Positions 34,330-46,010 of a stretch of DNA of 64,000 nucleotides are shown piece after piece. Below the pieces are notes generated by a model. That model saw only the letters and a program-made list of their open reading frames with translations, was not told where the DNA came from and searched no databases. The stretch is from positions 12,941,001-13,005,000 of the forward strand of contig JAVTVX010000024.1 of assembly GCA_033439265.1 (NCBI GenBank). The letters are read 5' to 3'. The position numbers and the translations under genes are program-made. The DNA comes from Dillenia suffruticosa (taxonomy: Eukaryota > Streptophyta > Magnoliopsida > Dilleniales > Dilleniaceae). Positions within the stretch are counted from its first letter, which is position 1, and each line of letters opens with the position of its first letter.

Positions 34330-37300
34330 CCTACTGTTAGAGTTGGGACCAGTCCGATTTGGGTTGGCTCTGAACCGATTCCAGAATGGGCCCAGAAACC
34401 ACGGGCCAGTTCAGCTGTGATTTCGAGTCCTTCTCGAGTCATGCCAGGTCGGCGCAATGGTTTTTTTTTTAAATCAAAAAATAAAATAAAAAATTCCTAC
34501 ATCCACTATCCAACACTTCACTTAAATTTTCAAATCCACTTACACAATATTATTACACTCTTTTGATTTTTATAAAAATAGTTATATATTTATATAATTT
34601 TCCTACATACTAAAAATTTATTATTATTCTTCTTTTTCATCTTCCGTTTTCAAGCTATTTTTCATGTTTTGCTTCCTTTTTTTTCACATCCTTCTAATTT
34701 TTAATGCAAATCAATGCTTCCAAAGTATTGTCTGCTACTTTTATACATTTCTCCATTAAAACTTGACTACCTGTATTAAAACCATTTTTCAATAGCACTT
34801 AGACACATGAGGAATTAGTATATCTTTGGTCATTTGGACCAGTAATAAGTTATATTATTTTTTCACCAACCTAATATATCAAAATTATTGTTATCGTCAT
34901 AATTTTCTAACATATATTTTTTTGTTATAAAATTAATTCATTTAGTGACGAATACGATAAAGTTCTTTATTTTTTTCTTAATATATGTAAAAAATTAAAT
35001 AAAAAAGAAGATGAATAAATTGTTGAACTATTATTACTTACATCACTACCACATATATTATTATATTCCTTTTCATACAGTGCAAATATGTTTTGTAAAA
35101 TAATAAATATTTTTTATTTTAAATGTGAGGTATTAATATATATTTTCGTTGAAAACTATTAACAAAACAATCAATTAAAATTTAAATACCTTCAAGTTTG
35201 ACATATGGTTCTAAAACCCTAGTTACCAAATGTAAAATAAGAATTTATTCATAATATTTTAAAATTTTTATTTTCATTTATTGAGTAATTTCACTAAATC
35301 TATTTTTTTTTTTCCACATTGATTAAATACAAAACAAATTTTACAAATATCAGATAACATCAAATAAGTTATTGAATAGTAAATTTTGAAAAATAAATTT
35401 GTACATGTAAAAAAATTTCAATAATTGAAATAGTGTATATACAAAATTAAAAATGATATTATTAATAAAACCATTTTTATAATTAGAAATAACAAATTTA
35501 ATTAAAATAGTTTTAAAAAGAATTATACTTTGTAACATATTATAAGTTGAGTTCCACCTAATGTCACATTTTTTATTTAGATCATTTAAATTTTACATTA
35601 TGTAAAGTATATAAATGTCTCATTTATTGTATTTTTTCTAATAAATTTCTAATTTGAAAAATTAAATCACAAATAGGTTGTAAAATTAGTTCCGCAACTT
35701 CCAAACCATCTTTAACACATAAATTTAAAATATGACATGCACACCTTTTATGTAAACGTGTTCTATCTAATATTGTTTTAAAAATATTAGCGACACTAAT
35801 ATTATGTGATATATTATCAAAAGACAAATAAAAAATTTTATCACTAATATCATATTTATGACAAACATTTATAATTATTCTAACTATATAAAATCAGAAC
35901 ATGGATACTTACAACGTTGAAAAAATTAAAATTATTTTCTTTAAAACTTATGAATTATTAATCCAATGACATATTACAATAATAAAATGTCAATCTTTAC
36001 GTAGCTTTTAATTATTCAAAATTATTAAAAATTTACGATCAATGGTCATAAAATTTGCAATTAAAACATTTTTCATTATTTGAAATGTTCTTCCTATCTA
36101 TTTTTCTACTACCCAGTTATAAATACTTTTGTACCTATTTCTCAAAAATTTCACATTCTATTATATTAAGTGATAACTCTTTACGTACTATTCATTTATT
36201 TGTCCTATTTTTTTTTGGCTTCGCATTACATCTAAATGTACCCGTGACATTCCCTACGGTGACGATTTGTGTTTGCTTAATTTGAAATAATTTATCCGGA
36301 TGATATCTTATTATGTGTCTCTTAAATGTCTCAGCTCCTCAACTTTTCATAAATATATATTTTTGTTGACAAATTTTATATCTTTCTATTTGCTTCTCAA
36401 AATTTCTAACAAAATATTCCCATACATTGAAATCATCATTTTTAGTGCATATGGTTGTAAATTGTGTATTACTAAATTTATTTTCTTCAAAACCAATATC
36501 AATATCTATGTGTTCGGGAATGCTTTTTTGGAAAAATAAAAATGAAGGGAGAGGAGATTGTTAGGAAAATTGTGAAAAATGTGTTTTGGCCTTTTTAAAA
36601 AAAAATTAAGTTTGAATATGTAAAAAAAAAATTAATGCGAATGAATTAAATATGTAAAAAAAAATAAAGTTACAAAAATAAAATGTTACCGATTTGATAG
36701 AAATCACAGTTGTTTATCATTAAATTATGAATAATTTAAATTTTCAACATTGAAATATTGCCTATTGGATATGGGTTTCGGCTCCACAGATGATGATTTT
36801 GTTGACTCGAACCAAATGATTAGCTGTCTATCGATTTTTGATTGATGGTACCTGTAAAAGACTGCCAGAGGGTGCTACAATGGGACAATTCCGACATTCA
36901 AGCTAAAGAGTAGCTTTCGATTGAGAAAAACCAAACTAAAAAGGAGCTCTATATGTTTTGTGTGTTTGTTTGTATAAGTTTGGGGAGTTAGAAGATTTAC
37001 CTGAGCGGTTGAATTGATAATATATTTATAGTTTACCTGTGTGAGTCTCGTGTGCATCCAGAATGCTAAAACCATAATTTTCTTATGGTGATGTTTCAAA
37101 ATTCATAGATATCAAATAAAATTTTAAGAGATCCAAAATCTTATTAATTAGGAAAAGTTTTAGTCCGTAAAAGGATTACTTTCCTCATCAATAAGAATTC
37201 ATGGATTTCTTTTCTCATTACGAGATTATTTCTACATTTTATGAAAAAGTAAATATTACTTCAATGTTGGGTGAATGTAGAATACTGAAGAGGTGCAGAA

Positions 37301-37950
37301 CTGACCATGTAACTACTGAGAAGAAGGAACGACCATGCAAACGACGAATTTTGACAGTTTTTAATATTTTTTTTTTGTTGGATCTTGGAACCATGTTGCA
37401 TGTTATTAAGTTTTCAGACCATGTAACATTATTGTCAAATCTTGAGAGATATTGTAAATTGTAAGTGACGTGATTAGTAGGAGATTATGAAATTGTGTTA
37501 AATGGAGAGAGAAATAAATGTTGTAGGTAGAGAGAATTGTAGGAAATTGAAAATGAATTATTGTGTGGAAATTTTGAGATAACGTAGTAACGAGAAGAAA
37601 ATTGTGAAAGAAAAGTAAGAGATTTTGTTGCGTGATATTAGAAATGAGTTGTGACCTATTTATAAAACTATTTTTTGATGTTATGAATCAAAATATCTCT
37701 CAAACTAGTTGTTTTATAACTGTTAGAAAGAATAAAATTAGAGACATTCAAAAAAAAAAAAGGAAATGAGCTGTTGGAATTGATCGGGTCAGGCAGGTTC
37801 TAGTGACCGTTGGAACCGACGTGTTGATTCTAGGGCCAGGTCGATTCTGTGCCGATTTCGAGTTACTATAGCCCATACGCGTTTTCAGTCTGGGATAAAA
37901 CGTGTTGATTGGATTGGTTTTCTGATTAAAACCGGATCAATTAGCAATCT
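34330..37950 (-). mobile_element. Decayed hAT (Ac-like) transposon, ends approximate
   Basis: The hAT transposase pseudogene at 35340-36490 (minus) sits between two zones of clearly higher GC content with GGCC-, CCGG- and GGTTGG-type words (34333-34460 and 37770-37950), as usual near hAT ends. The left end may be near TAGAGTTGGGACC (34338) and the right end near GGATCAATTAGCAATCTA (37950). The outermost bases pair only weakly and no 8-bp target duplication was found, so both ends are uncertain. Confidence 0.5.
35340..36490 (-). pseudogene. hAT transposase (BED zinc-finger / RICESLEEPER type), broken
   Basis: Minus-strand blocks in order: a BED-finger-like trace (VWEYFVRNFEKQIERYKICQ, near 36360-36420), then the catalytic-core segment SFDNISHNISVANIF, then KRCACHILNLCVKDGLEVAE (35640-35830). 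This is the FDNAS.N...CACHILNL.V.DGL signature of plant hAT transposases. Then comes KKCDIRWNSTYNMLQSIILF (35510-35570), matching the D.RWNSTY.ML block. Many stops lie between the blocks and the C-terminal dimerisation domain is not recognised. Inactive. Confidence 0.8.
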
Positions 37951-38127
37951 ATATGCTATATTTTGACACAGTATCATGTTGTCGATCCCATTCTAATTCT
38001 TACACACACTCTCTCTCTCTTTCTACGAACTTCTTTCTGGGAGGTAAGGAACAGATACAGAGAGAAAAGTGTCAATCAGTCGAAGAAAAAGGAGTGCCAA
38101 TACTCATTGTGATCGGGAATAAATAAA

Positions 38128-38551
38128 GAGTAAATTACTTGTCCAGACCTTAAATTTTGGTCAATTTTCGCAAATTAGTCACTATAATTAGGAATGTTAT
38201 ATTGTGGTACTCAAATTTTCAAAAGTGTAACGAATTAGTGCTTTCATCAATGACGGCGATAGGGTGGCCGTTAACTAATGATGTGAAATAACGTAACAGT
38301 CTGCATATCATACGGATACTGACTTATCATTGTCATATCAATATCTGAAAATATCTGATATTGCCACGTTAGTATCATCATATATTATATCGCCACGTCA
38401 ACACTAATACTGACGTGACACCATTACGTCAGCATCTTAAATTAATAAAAAATTAAAAAATTATTTATAAAAAATTAAATTTTAACTCTATTAAATTGAA
38501 AATTTTATCTTTTTTCTCCTCCCCTTTCTCTCTCCTCTCCCGCTCCAAACC

Positions 38552-38588
<37 letters not shown>

Positions 38589-39637
38589 GCGAATTTTAAC
38601 TCTATTAAATTACTCTGTTCTGCAACTCCCAGAAAACTAATCCCAAATCTTTTTTTTGGAATTTGAGGAAATGGGCTCTGTTTTCTCATGTCGGTAGTTG
38701 TGGAAGATCTGAAGATTTGTCCAAAATTAAAGCAAATTCGAGAGATCAAGAGCAAACCCAAGAAACAGAGGAAGAAGAAGAAATTGAAGAAATTCAATCG
38801 GAAAATGTAAGGGTTTTTTTGCTTCGTCACCACCCAAAAACGCATTACTGTTGACAAGAAGTCGATCTGCTCCTTACAGATCTTCGTCGTTAGCAAATAG
38901 ATTTGGGGGCTCTTCAGAATAGGAACCAAAAACAGAGGAACAACATACCAACAACGAAAAATTTGAAAAACCCAAGTCGATTTCAAACCCCATTTATTCA
39001 AATTCGAGTTCCAAGTCAAGACCGATCAAAAAAGTGAAGAAAAATCAAATTTGGGAAACATATTTGAAGAAAATGACTCCTGCGCAATTTTGGAAATTGG
39101 GAGAGGACTTTTGAAGGAGTTAGAGAGAGAGAGGGCAAATGTGAGTAAGGATGTGTTTGGAATTGGGAGAGGAGAGAGAAAGGGAAAGGGATGAGAGGGA
39201 GAAGATGAATTTTTTAATTTAATAGAGTTAAAATTTAAATTTTTATAAATAATCTTTTAAGTTTTTATTAATTAAAAAAAATAAATTGTATTAATTTAAG
39301 ATGATGACGTGATACTATCACGTTAGCATTAGTGCTGACGTGGTGATGTGTGTGTGATGGTGTTGTTGTGTCACATGACACGTCAGTAATTGATGACGTG
39401 ATAATATGAGATATTTTCAGATGCTGACATAGCAATGATAACTCAGCATCCGTATGATATGCAGGCTGTTACGTTATTCCACATTAGCAGTTAACAGTCA
39501 CTCTATCATCGTTATTGACAGAAAGACCAATTCGTTACATTTTTTAAAGTTTAAGTACCACAAAATAGCATTTCTAACTATAAAGATTAATACGTGAAAA
39601 TTGAACAAATTTGAAGGATCGGAGAAGTAATTTACTC
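38128..39637. mobile_element. Mutator-like non-autonomous element with terminal inverted repeats of about 430 bp
   Basis: The two ends are long inverted repeats. GAGTAAATTACTTGTCC at 38128 pairs with the complement of the sequence ending 39637. The pairing continues through GTAACGAATTAGT / GTAACGAATTGGT, GTAACAGTCTGCATATCATA and ATTTTAACTCTATTAAATT into the CT-rich block near 38560. Flanks carry AATAAATAAA on both sides (38118-38127 and 39638-39647), consistent with a 9-10 bp duplication but low in complexity. No transposase is present. The unique centre (about 38610-39100) is of unknown origin. Confidence 0.75.
38610..39100. other. Unique interior of the long-TIR element, origin unknown
   Basis: More balanced base composition than the surroundings. 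A plus-strand frame starts at MRKWALFSHVGSCGRSEDLS and runs into an acidic Glu-rich segment, and the minus strand has a hydrophobic frame. No family was recognised. It resembles untranslated or first-exon sequence of a host gene, as expected in a gene-carrying Mutator-like element, but this is not proven. Confidence 0.3.
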
Positions 39638-41300
39638 AATAAATAAATAAACAATAATAATAATAATAATAATAATAATGGGAATATTAGTCAATACACA
39701 CCCTTGTCTATGGGAATAAATAAATAAATCATAATAATAATAATACCCTCTCTCTCCCTCTCTCCCTCTCTCCCTCTCTCCGTACAGTCTGCGGAGGCCA
39801 AAAATACCGCCGTCCTCGTGGCCTTTTTATTCCGAAACCCACGCTTCCTTTTTGGTTTTGTAATTATTTCAAATTGTTCTCATTTGCCGTACCAAATCCA
39901 AAAACCCACTCTCGGTTTCTCTCCTTCTCCTGGTTAGGAATCAAGATCATCCTACCACAAATTTTTTTATTGACTAATATACCCTTCTTGTCGAGGATTA
40001 ATATGGTAATGTCAGGGGTAAGAACAAAAATGATTAGATGTTAACATTTCTTAAGCTTTCACCGTTCGAAAGATATTTTTATATTAACTAAAAATAATCA
40101 AATAATGGGAAATATAAAACCTGAAAAGCTGATGTTCACATAATCCATAGTAGTATTAGATTTTATTTATGTATGAATTAATGCATTTTTCTTAAGAATG
40201 CCAAATAATAATACAAATATAATAAGAAAATCATATTCACAAAAATCATATTGTCTTTTCACCAGTAAACTGACATAATTAATTGTTTTATCTTAACAAA
40301 ATAAATTATTGTTTATATCAAAAACTAGTGTTAATTTAGAATCATACAAAAAGAATAGATTTTTCTTATAAATTCTACTATTTTTATTAATTTAGAAAAT
40401 TATAATTATTGTGAACTAAGAAATTAACAATATAGATAATTTTTTTTAGTTTCAAATAACAAAATTTAAATTTAGAAAAAAAAATATAAAAATCTCTGCA
40501 ACGCGCAGTGGAGGAAGGGGATATGGGGATGTAGAGCAAAGTAGCACACGCAATCCATGTCTTCTGTCGAATAATAGCTTGACACGTATCAAGTTGACGA
40601 ATGTACCCACGGTCTCTATCCCCTGCTCCTACAAGACCCACCGTGCCTTCTCTTTCCTTTAATTTTAATTTTATTTATTAATGAAAGCCTTCTCTTTTCA
40701 ACTCCTGGAATTATTAAATTACTTTATTATATAATATCATTTTTAGTTAAATAAAAGTATTATTTTATAAAACATAATTATGATATTAGCTTTGCAAAAG
40801 TCAAAAGAAGAAAATGGAAAAACTTTGTTCTATAGTTCCCCGGTTTATTTTTTTTAATTTTTTTATTTTTGAATCGAACCGGATTCTTTGTTTTAATTTA
40901 ATTCATGACTTTTTTCTTTCATCATAATTTCTTCTTTTTTTTGGGGGGTGTAGTTCTTATTTTAATTTCGACCAAAGAAATACTAAATGTGAAGTTGTTA
41001 TAGGCATGTTTAGAACCATTTGCTCTTGTAATTTTTTTTTTATTACTTTTTTTCAGTATTTTATTTTATCTTATTCTCATTTTAACATTTTTTAATTTCA
41101 AAAAGAATTAATAAAAAAAGTGATCAATTTAATATTGGTACCAATATTTGTAATATTTTGAATTTCCATCCAAATGCTCTTTCTCACGATTGTGCGTTTA
41201 GGGTAGAAAAATATTGACGTATACTTCATAATTATGGATTTTTTACGATTTTAATGGGTATCGATTTTAATAGTTAAATTCTGTCAATCAATCACTCTTC
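39638..41300. other. AT-rich intergenic stretch with (AAT)n and CT-rich tracts
   Basis: (AAT)n lies at about 39650-39679 and a CTCTCTCC-type tract at 39747-39782. No coding sequence is recognised. The 40490-40660 part has more balanced composition but no known domain. Confidence 0.5.
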
Positions 41301-41499
41301 ATTTTTCTCTCCCAATTGATTCCAAACACCCTTTCACTCCCCTCTCTTCAGTCGATGTTTTCTTCTGGTGTATGCTCTCTCTGTCTCCGTCTCTTTCTTC
41401 TCCATTATCATTTCTCTTACTCTCTATTCTCAACGGAGTCTTTCTTCCTTTCTCCGTCACTCAAACACTTGGGGGTTTCTAACGATGTTGTGCGAACAC

Positions 41500-41826
41500 G
41501 ACAGAGATTCAACAGGCGAATTCGAAACAAGTGAAATCAGGTCAAGATGTTCACTCTGTTCCTAATTCTCCGATGCTCGAAACGACGTCGTTTTTTGAAT
41601 CAACTTCTTCATCTCCGTCACTTGCCAATTTGCCTCCTATTAGGGTTCATGTTGAAGACACTATTGTCAATAACAAATTTGGGGATCAGAAAATATGGAT
41701 TGAAGAGCAATTTTCCCAAATGGGAATTGGGGTTTCTGCATCTAATTCGTCTGCTCAATTGAAGCAAGATGAAGGTTTCGTTGTCATGTCGTCGCCGCCG
41801 ACGACACACATGCACACTCTTCCTGT
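41500..41826 (+). pseudogene. PB1-domain (octicosapeptide/Phox/Bem1p) gene fragment, non-PB1 part
   Basis: The frame from about 41531 gives KSGQDVHSVPNSPMLETT, SSSPSLANLPPIRVHVED and a later IEEQFSQMGIG / EGFVVMSSPP pair. In order and wording this matches the low-complexity region after the PB1 domain in plant PB1 proteins (pattern SVP.SP.L.TTSSFGSTSSSPSLANLPPI.VHVE, then IEEQFAQM, then DEGFVV.SSPP). The PB1 domain itself is absent upstream, so this is a fragment. It ends at 41826 where an unrelated gene fragment begins. Confidence 0.75.
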
Positions 41827-42010
41827 TTAGATCCACAAACCAAGTACCTTTCTTCATGGACCGAAGATGGCAACCCTTGTAGCTGGTCTTTTAAGGGGGT
41901 TGGTTGCAATGAAAAAAGGGTTTGTGGGTAACATTTCATTGCAAGGAGAGGGACTTTCTGGTCAAATTCCTTCTGAGAATAATCTTTCTGGGAGTATTCC
42001 TCCCGGGTCT
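41827..42010 (+). pseudogene. LRR receptor-like kinase gene fragment (N-terminal part)
   Basis: Starting at 41827 the frame reads LDPQTKYLSSWTEDGNPC followed by SWSFKGVGCNEK. This is the LRRNT_2 cap of plant LRR receptor-like kinases (pattern LDP....L.SWT.DG.PCSW.F.GV.CNE). After a one-base frame change in the A/G run near 41916 it continues as GNISLQGEGLSGQIPSE and NNLSGSIPPGS. Two LRR pieces are joined with the repeats between them missing. Homology ends near 42010. No transmembrane or kinase part follows. It directly abuts the PB1-gene fragment. Confidence 0.75.
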
Positions 42011-42061
42011 TTTTTCATATATATATTTGTATTTGATTTTTCCTTTAAAAGTGGATCTTAA

Positions 42062-42925
42062 GTTGGTTAGGGTAGAGTAAAGAAAATGCATGGATTTCTA
42101 CGATTAACTTAATTGATTATCGTTGGAATATTTATTTATTTACTTTTGTCTCAGTATCGATAGTATCTCCAAATATTGTCTTGAAATCTTTTTCATACAA
42201 TTAACATATAATTTTCATACTTTTTAAAATCTAAAATAAAATATGATTGAGAGTTAGAATCATTAATTCTTTTACTGTGCGGTCAAAAAACAATCACATA
42301 TGATTTAATTTTATTTTTCACGATCCAAATACCCTAAAATAAAATATATAAATTACCACCTTAAAACCCTCAACAAAAGAGTTTTATTTATTTATTTATT
42401 TTGATATTCTTCCCTCTTTCTTAGACTTTGCACAAAATGGAGAAGACGTTCATTTGTAGAAGTTATCCACATCCAACCTTTATATTTGGTGTTTTTCACT
42501 CATAAAAAGTGTAACTTCCCTTTGGTTTTAAATTCAAATAACTAAGAGAGTGTTCGAGAAAAAAAGTTTGATTTTATCATTTGAATTTTAATAATAAAGT
42601 TTGGGATGGGTCAAACCCAGGTGGGCGACCCAACCCCCAACTTCCTACACAATATTTCGAGTAGCAAAAAGAAAATGCATGGGTTTCACCGAGGGTTCAC
42701 CTTTCGATTCATTACCATCATCAATACTTTCAGTTGCTGTCTTAAAATTTTGACTTCATCACAGTCCCTGCAGTTTTCATCACCACATTTTGACTTCCAT
42801 TCCACCATGAAAGCTTCGATGGTGTGGGTGCTGAATGTCTTTAGTGGTTAGGGGATGTGTATAATGTTGAGGATAAGAGATTGGGATTGGGAAAGAAACA
42901 AAAAGGGATTGACGGAGAGATATTG

Positions 42926-42966
<41 letters not shown>

Positions 42967-43280
42967 CGCTGTGTCAACTTGGGATATGGAATTTGGGTTT
43001 TCAAGGTTTTAGATTGAGGAAAAGGGTTTGGTGTTCTCAAATTCATAGAGGGATGAAGGTTAAGGAGAAGGGTTGTGATCTTGACAAAACAAGGAGAAAG
43101 GGGGAAGGGAAGAGAGAGAGAAGAGTGGTTTTTTTTTTTTTCTTTCTAATGAGAGAGGAGAGAAGAGAGAGAAAGGGGGAGGTGAGGAGAGGAGAGAGAT
43201 GTGTTTTTTTCTTTATGGGTGATAGAGAGAAGAGAGAAGACAGAGAAAGCGGGAGGGGAGGAAACAAAGAAGGTGTTTTA
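42062..43280. other. Intergenic stretch with GA-rich tracts
   Basis: No gene recognised. A (GA)n run lies at 42929-42963 and GAGAGG-rich DNA at 43100-43265. A frame near 42606-42851 (MGQTQVGDPTPNFLHNISSS at the start) has balanced composition but no known domain. Confidence 0.45.
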
Positions 43281-43620
43281 TATTGATGCCATGCTTGCGG
43301 ATTGCTGACGTAATACTTCCACATCATCATGTTGCTGATGTGACACTATTTGTGCTTAAAGTGCTTATATGTCAAGTGATATGTCGACAACTATTGCCGG
43401 GATGGAAGCCAAATCAGAAACTATCCCACCACGCCATATATCACGTTACTCCATGTCAGCATTAAACGGATAGTCTGTTTCTGTCACTAATAGAAGTACT
43501 AATAAATTATAAATTTTAAAATTTAGATATTTAGTCATTACGTTTTAAAGTTGATAAATTAATTTATAAATTTAGAATAAAATTTAAGAACTTAATATAT
43601 AATTTCCTTGAGAGAATTAT
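43280..43620. mobile_element. Possible relic end of a Mutator-like element
   Basis: Words such as GCTGACGTAATACTTCCAC, GCTGATGTGACACTATT and CATGTCAGCATTAAACGG, followed by TCTGTCACTAATAGAAGTAC, resemble in order the right-hand inverted repeat of the element ending at 39637. The matching left end was not found, so this may be a solo end or a distant relative. Confidence 0.3.
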
Positions 43621-44233
43621 ATATAGATACAATATATTTTATTAAGTAATAATATATATATATATAGACGTATAGGGAGAGAGCACTAAGTATATTAATA
43701 CACAAAATGAGTTTCAATATATATATGTGCTTTATCATTATGAAGACTAAAGTTTTGTAACTTAAAAAATTAAACAATTTAAAATGTAACTGAGTCGCAC
43801 AAAATCGGTCATCATATAAATAAGAGATTATGACAAAAATAGACGGATACAATCTGACTCGAATCAAATTTGATTACTAAATACATGTAATTAATAAAAG
43901 AAAAAAATTTTGTAATAAAACATATTTATTATGGAAATCACAATTACTAACCAATTCACTAAAAACAAAACACGGTTTTAGTGACGAAAAAAATTCATTA
44001 CTATTTTACGACAAATTTAGCGATAAAAAATTTTTCCGTTGCTATTTGCAACGAAATTAGTGACGAAAAAGTATTTGTGACTAAATTATCAACGAATATA
44101 TTATTCGTGTCGAAATTTATCGCTAATTGACGATAAAAAAATTTTTATCGCTAAATCCGTCGTTAATTGGTGACAGAAAAATTTTCGTTACAAATTTCGT
44201 TGCTAAATTAACTACGGATAACACAATCCATCG

Positions 44234-45000
44234 CTAAACTTAATTTTTTATATATTAACATTTTATACTTTATTTTGTTTTGTTATTTTATTATTTTATT
44301 CATTTATATTATCTAATCATATTTATTATTTTATAATATTTCAAATTAGTTTTTTTTATTATTTTTTATTATTTATTTTTTAAAAAATAATATTATTTTA
44401 TTATTTTCATATTTTATTATTTAGTGGCGGATTTAGTAATCCATTGCTAAGTTAGTGACAGATTTGGCAATCTATCGTTAAGTTAGCAACGGATCCCGTA
44501 TTCCATCGCTAAGTTAGTGACGTATTTCACAATCCGTCGCTAAACTTATTTTTTTTAATTAATATTTTATATTTTATTTTGTTTTGTTATTTTGTTATTT
44601 TATTCATTTATATTATCTAATCATATTTATTATTTTATAATATTTCAAATTAACTTTTTTATTATTTTATATTTTTAAAAAATAATAATATTTTTTAATA
44701 TTTTATTATTTAGCGAAAGATACTGCAATTCGTCGCTAAGTTAGCGATGGATACCGCAATCTGTCGCTAAGTTAGTGATTGCAATCCATCTCTAAGTTAG
44801 CGACATATACCGCAATCCATAAGCTAAATTAGCGACGGAGTCCACATTCCGTTGTTAAACTTAATTTTTTTTAAATTAACATTTTATATTTTATTTTATT
44901 TTGTTATTAAAAAATATATAATTTTATATATAATTAAATAAAAGATAATGTTAATATAATAATTCAATAATAATATTATTATATATTTTATTTAATATAT
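44234..45000 (+). repeat. Tandem repeat of about 310 bp inside the CACTA element
   Basis: The phrase CTAAACTTAATTTTTT, leading into ATTTTATACTTTATTTTGTT and CATTTATATTATCTAATCAT, starts at about 44234, 44540 and 44853 (steps near 306 and 313 bp). It is complete twice and partial a third time. Each unit ends in a cluster of GCGACGGAT-type motifs. Confidence 0.7.
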
Positions 45001-45369
45001 TATATTATCATATTTTCTTTTTATTATATTATATCTCATTATATTTAAAATAAAATAAAAAAAGATTTAAAAATAAAATAAAGAAAAATATAAAATGTTA
45101 TTTGAAAATATTATTTAAAATATTATAAAATAATAAATATGATTTTTAAATATAATATAATAAAATAAAATTATAATTAACAAATCATATTAGTATACTA
45201 ATTAAAAATAAAATATATAAAATACATAGAAAATATAATGATATATAATATATTAAATAAAATATATAAATTTTAAAATAAAAAATAATAAAACAATTTA
45301 GTTTATTATTATTAAAAGATATGAGAAAGAGATAACAAATAAATAATAAAAAAACGAGTATGGAAACAT

Positions 45370-45556
45370 GCCTAATTATAGGCTGGTGGTTGAGGTGCTT
45401 CTAATATCTTGTGAGTGTACAAGTTCGATTTCCTCGGAAGGCATCGGAGGCATTTCTCACAAAATAAAGGGAGTCAGTGCGGGTTCGGGGGCTTGAGCGG
45501 GCGGGGCGGGTTCGGGTTCGAGCCGGTGGGTGGGTGTATTCCTGAAAAAAAATATA
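45370..45556 (+). mobile_element. Probable tRNA-derived SINE inserted in the CACTA element
   Basis: A GC-richer island of about 185 bp carries a polymerase III A-box-like TGGTTGAGGTGC at 45387-45398 and a B-box-like AGTTCGATTTCC at 45422-45433, 35 bp apart start to start as in tRNA-type promoters. It ends in an A-run (CTGAAAAAAAA at about 45542-45552). Target duplications are not clear because the flanks are simple AT sequence. A diverged tRNA pseudogene is the alternative. Confidence 0.5.
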
Positions 45557-46010
45557 TAATTTAATTTAACTACACGTAAATTCTTCGCTAAATTAAATAT
45601 AAAATAATAAATAAATAATATTATAATATATAATATAATTTAGTGATAGATCTAAATCTATCACTAAATTAAATAAAATACTAATATAATAATTAATAAA
45701 AATATATATAATAAATAAAAAATATTATAATATATAATATAATTTAGTGACGGATCCTTTTGATCTGTCACTAAATTTAGTGACGGATTCTTTAGATCCG
45801 TTGCTAAATTTTACGATAAAAAATTTTTCGTCTCTAAATCTATCATTAAAATACGATAGATTTTTGTCTTCATCGCTAAACTTTTGTGACGAGTTATTAG
45901 TGACGAAAAATTTTTTATCGTTAAATCTATCGCAAAAGTTTTTAACGATGAATTTTTCTGAAATTTTTATCTTTAAATTTATCACTAAAACCGTGTTTTT
46001 TGTGTTGATT

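Larger units (their letters stand above)
43957..46007. mobile_element. Non-autonomous CACTA element, complete ends
   Basis: The left end CACTAAAAACAAAACACGGT and the right end, which in reverse complement reads CAACACAAAAAACACGGT, are both variants of CACTACAAAAAACACGG and both lead into TTTAGTGA. Flanking ATT at 43954-43956 and 46008-46010 is a perfect 3-bp target duplication, as CACTA elements make. Sub-terminal arrays of TTTAGTGACGAAAAA-type motifs occupy 43975-44240 and 45740-45990. The middle is extremely AT-rich with no transposase. It contains a tandem duplication of about 310 bp and a SINE-like insert. Length is 2051 bp. Confidence 0.88.

Noticed and set aside
42606-43286. Possible short genes next to GA tracts
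   Set aside because: Low-complexity Lys/Arg/Glu frames and no family match.
45370-45450. Functional tRNA gene
   Set aside because: Only box-like sequences are present. A cloverleaf with acceptor stem could not be drawn, and the tail is SINE-like.
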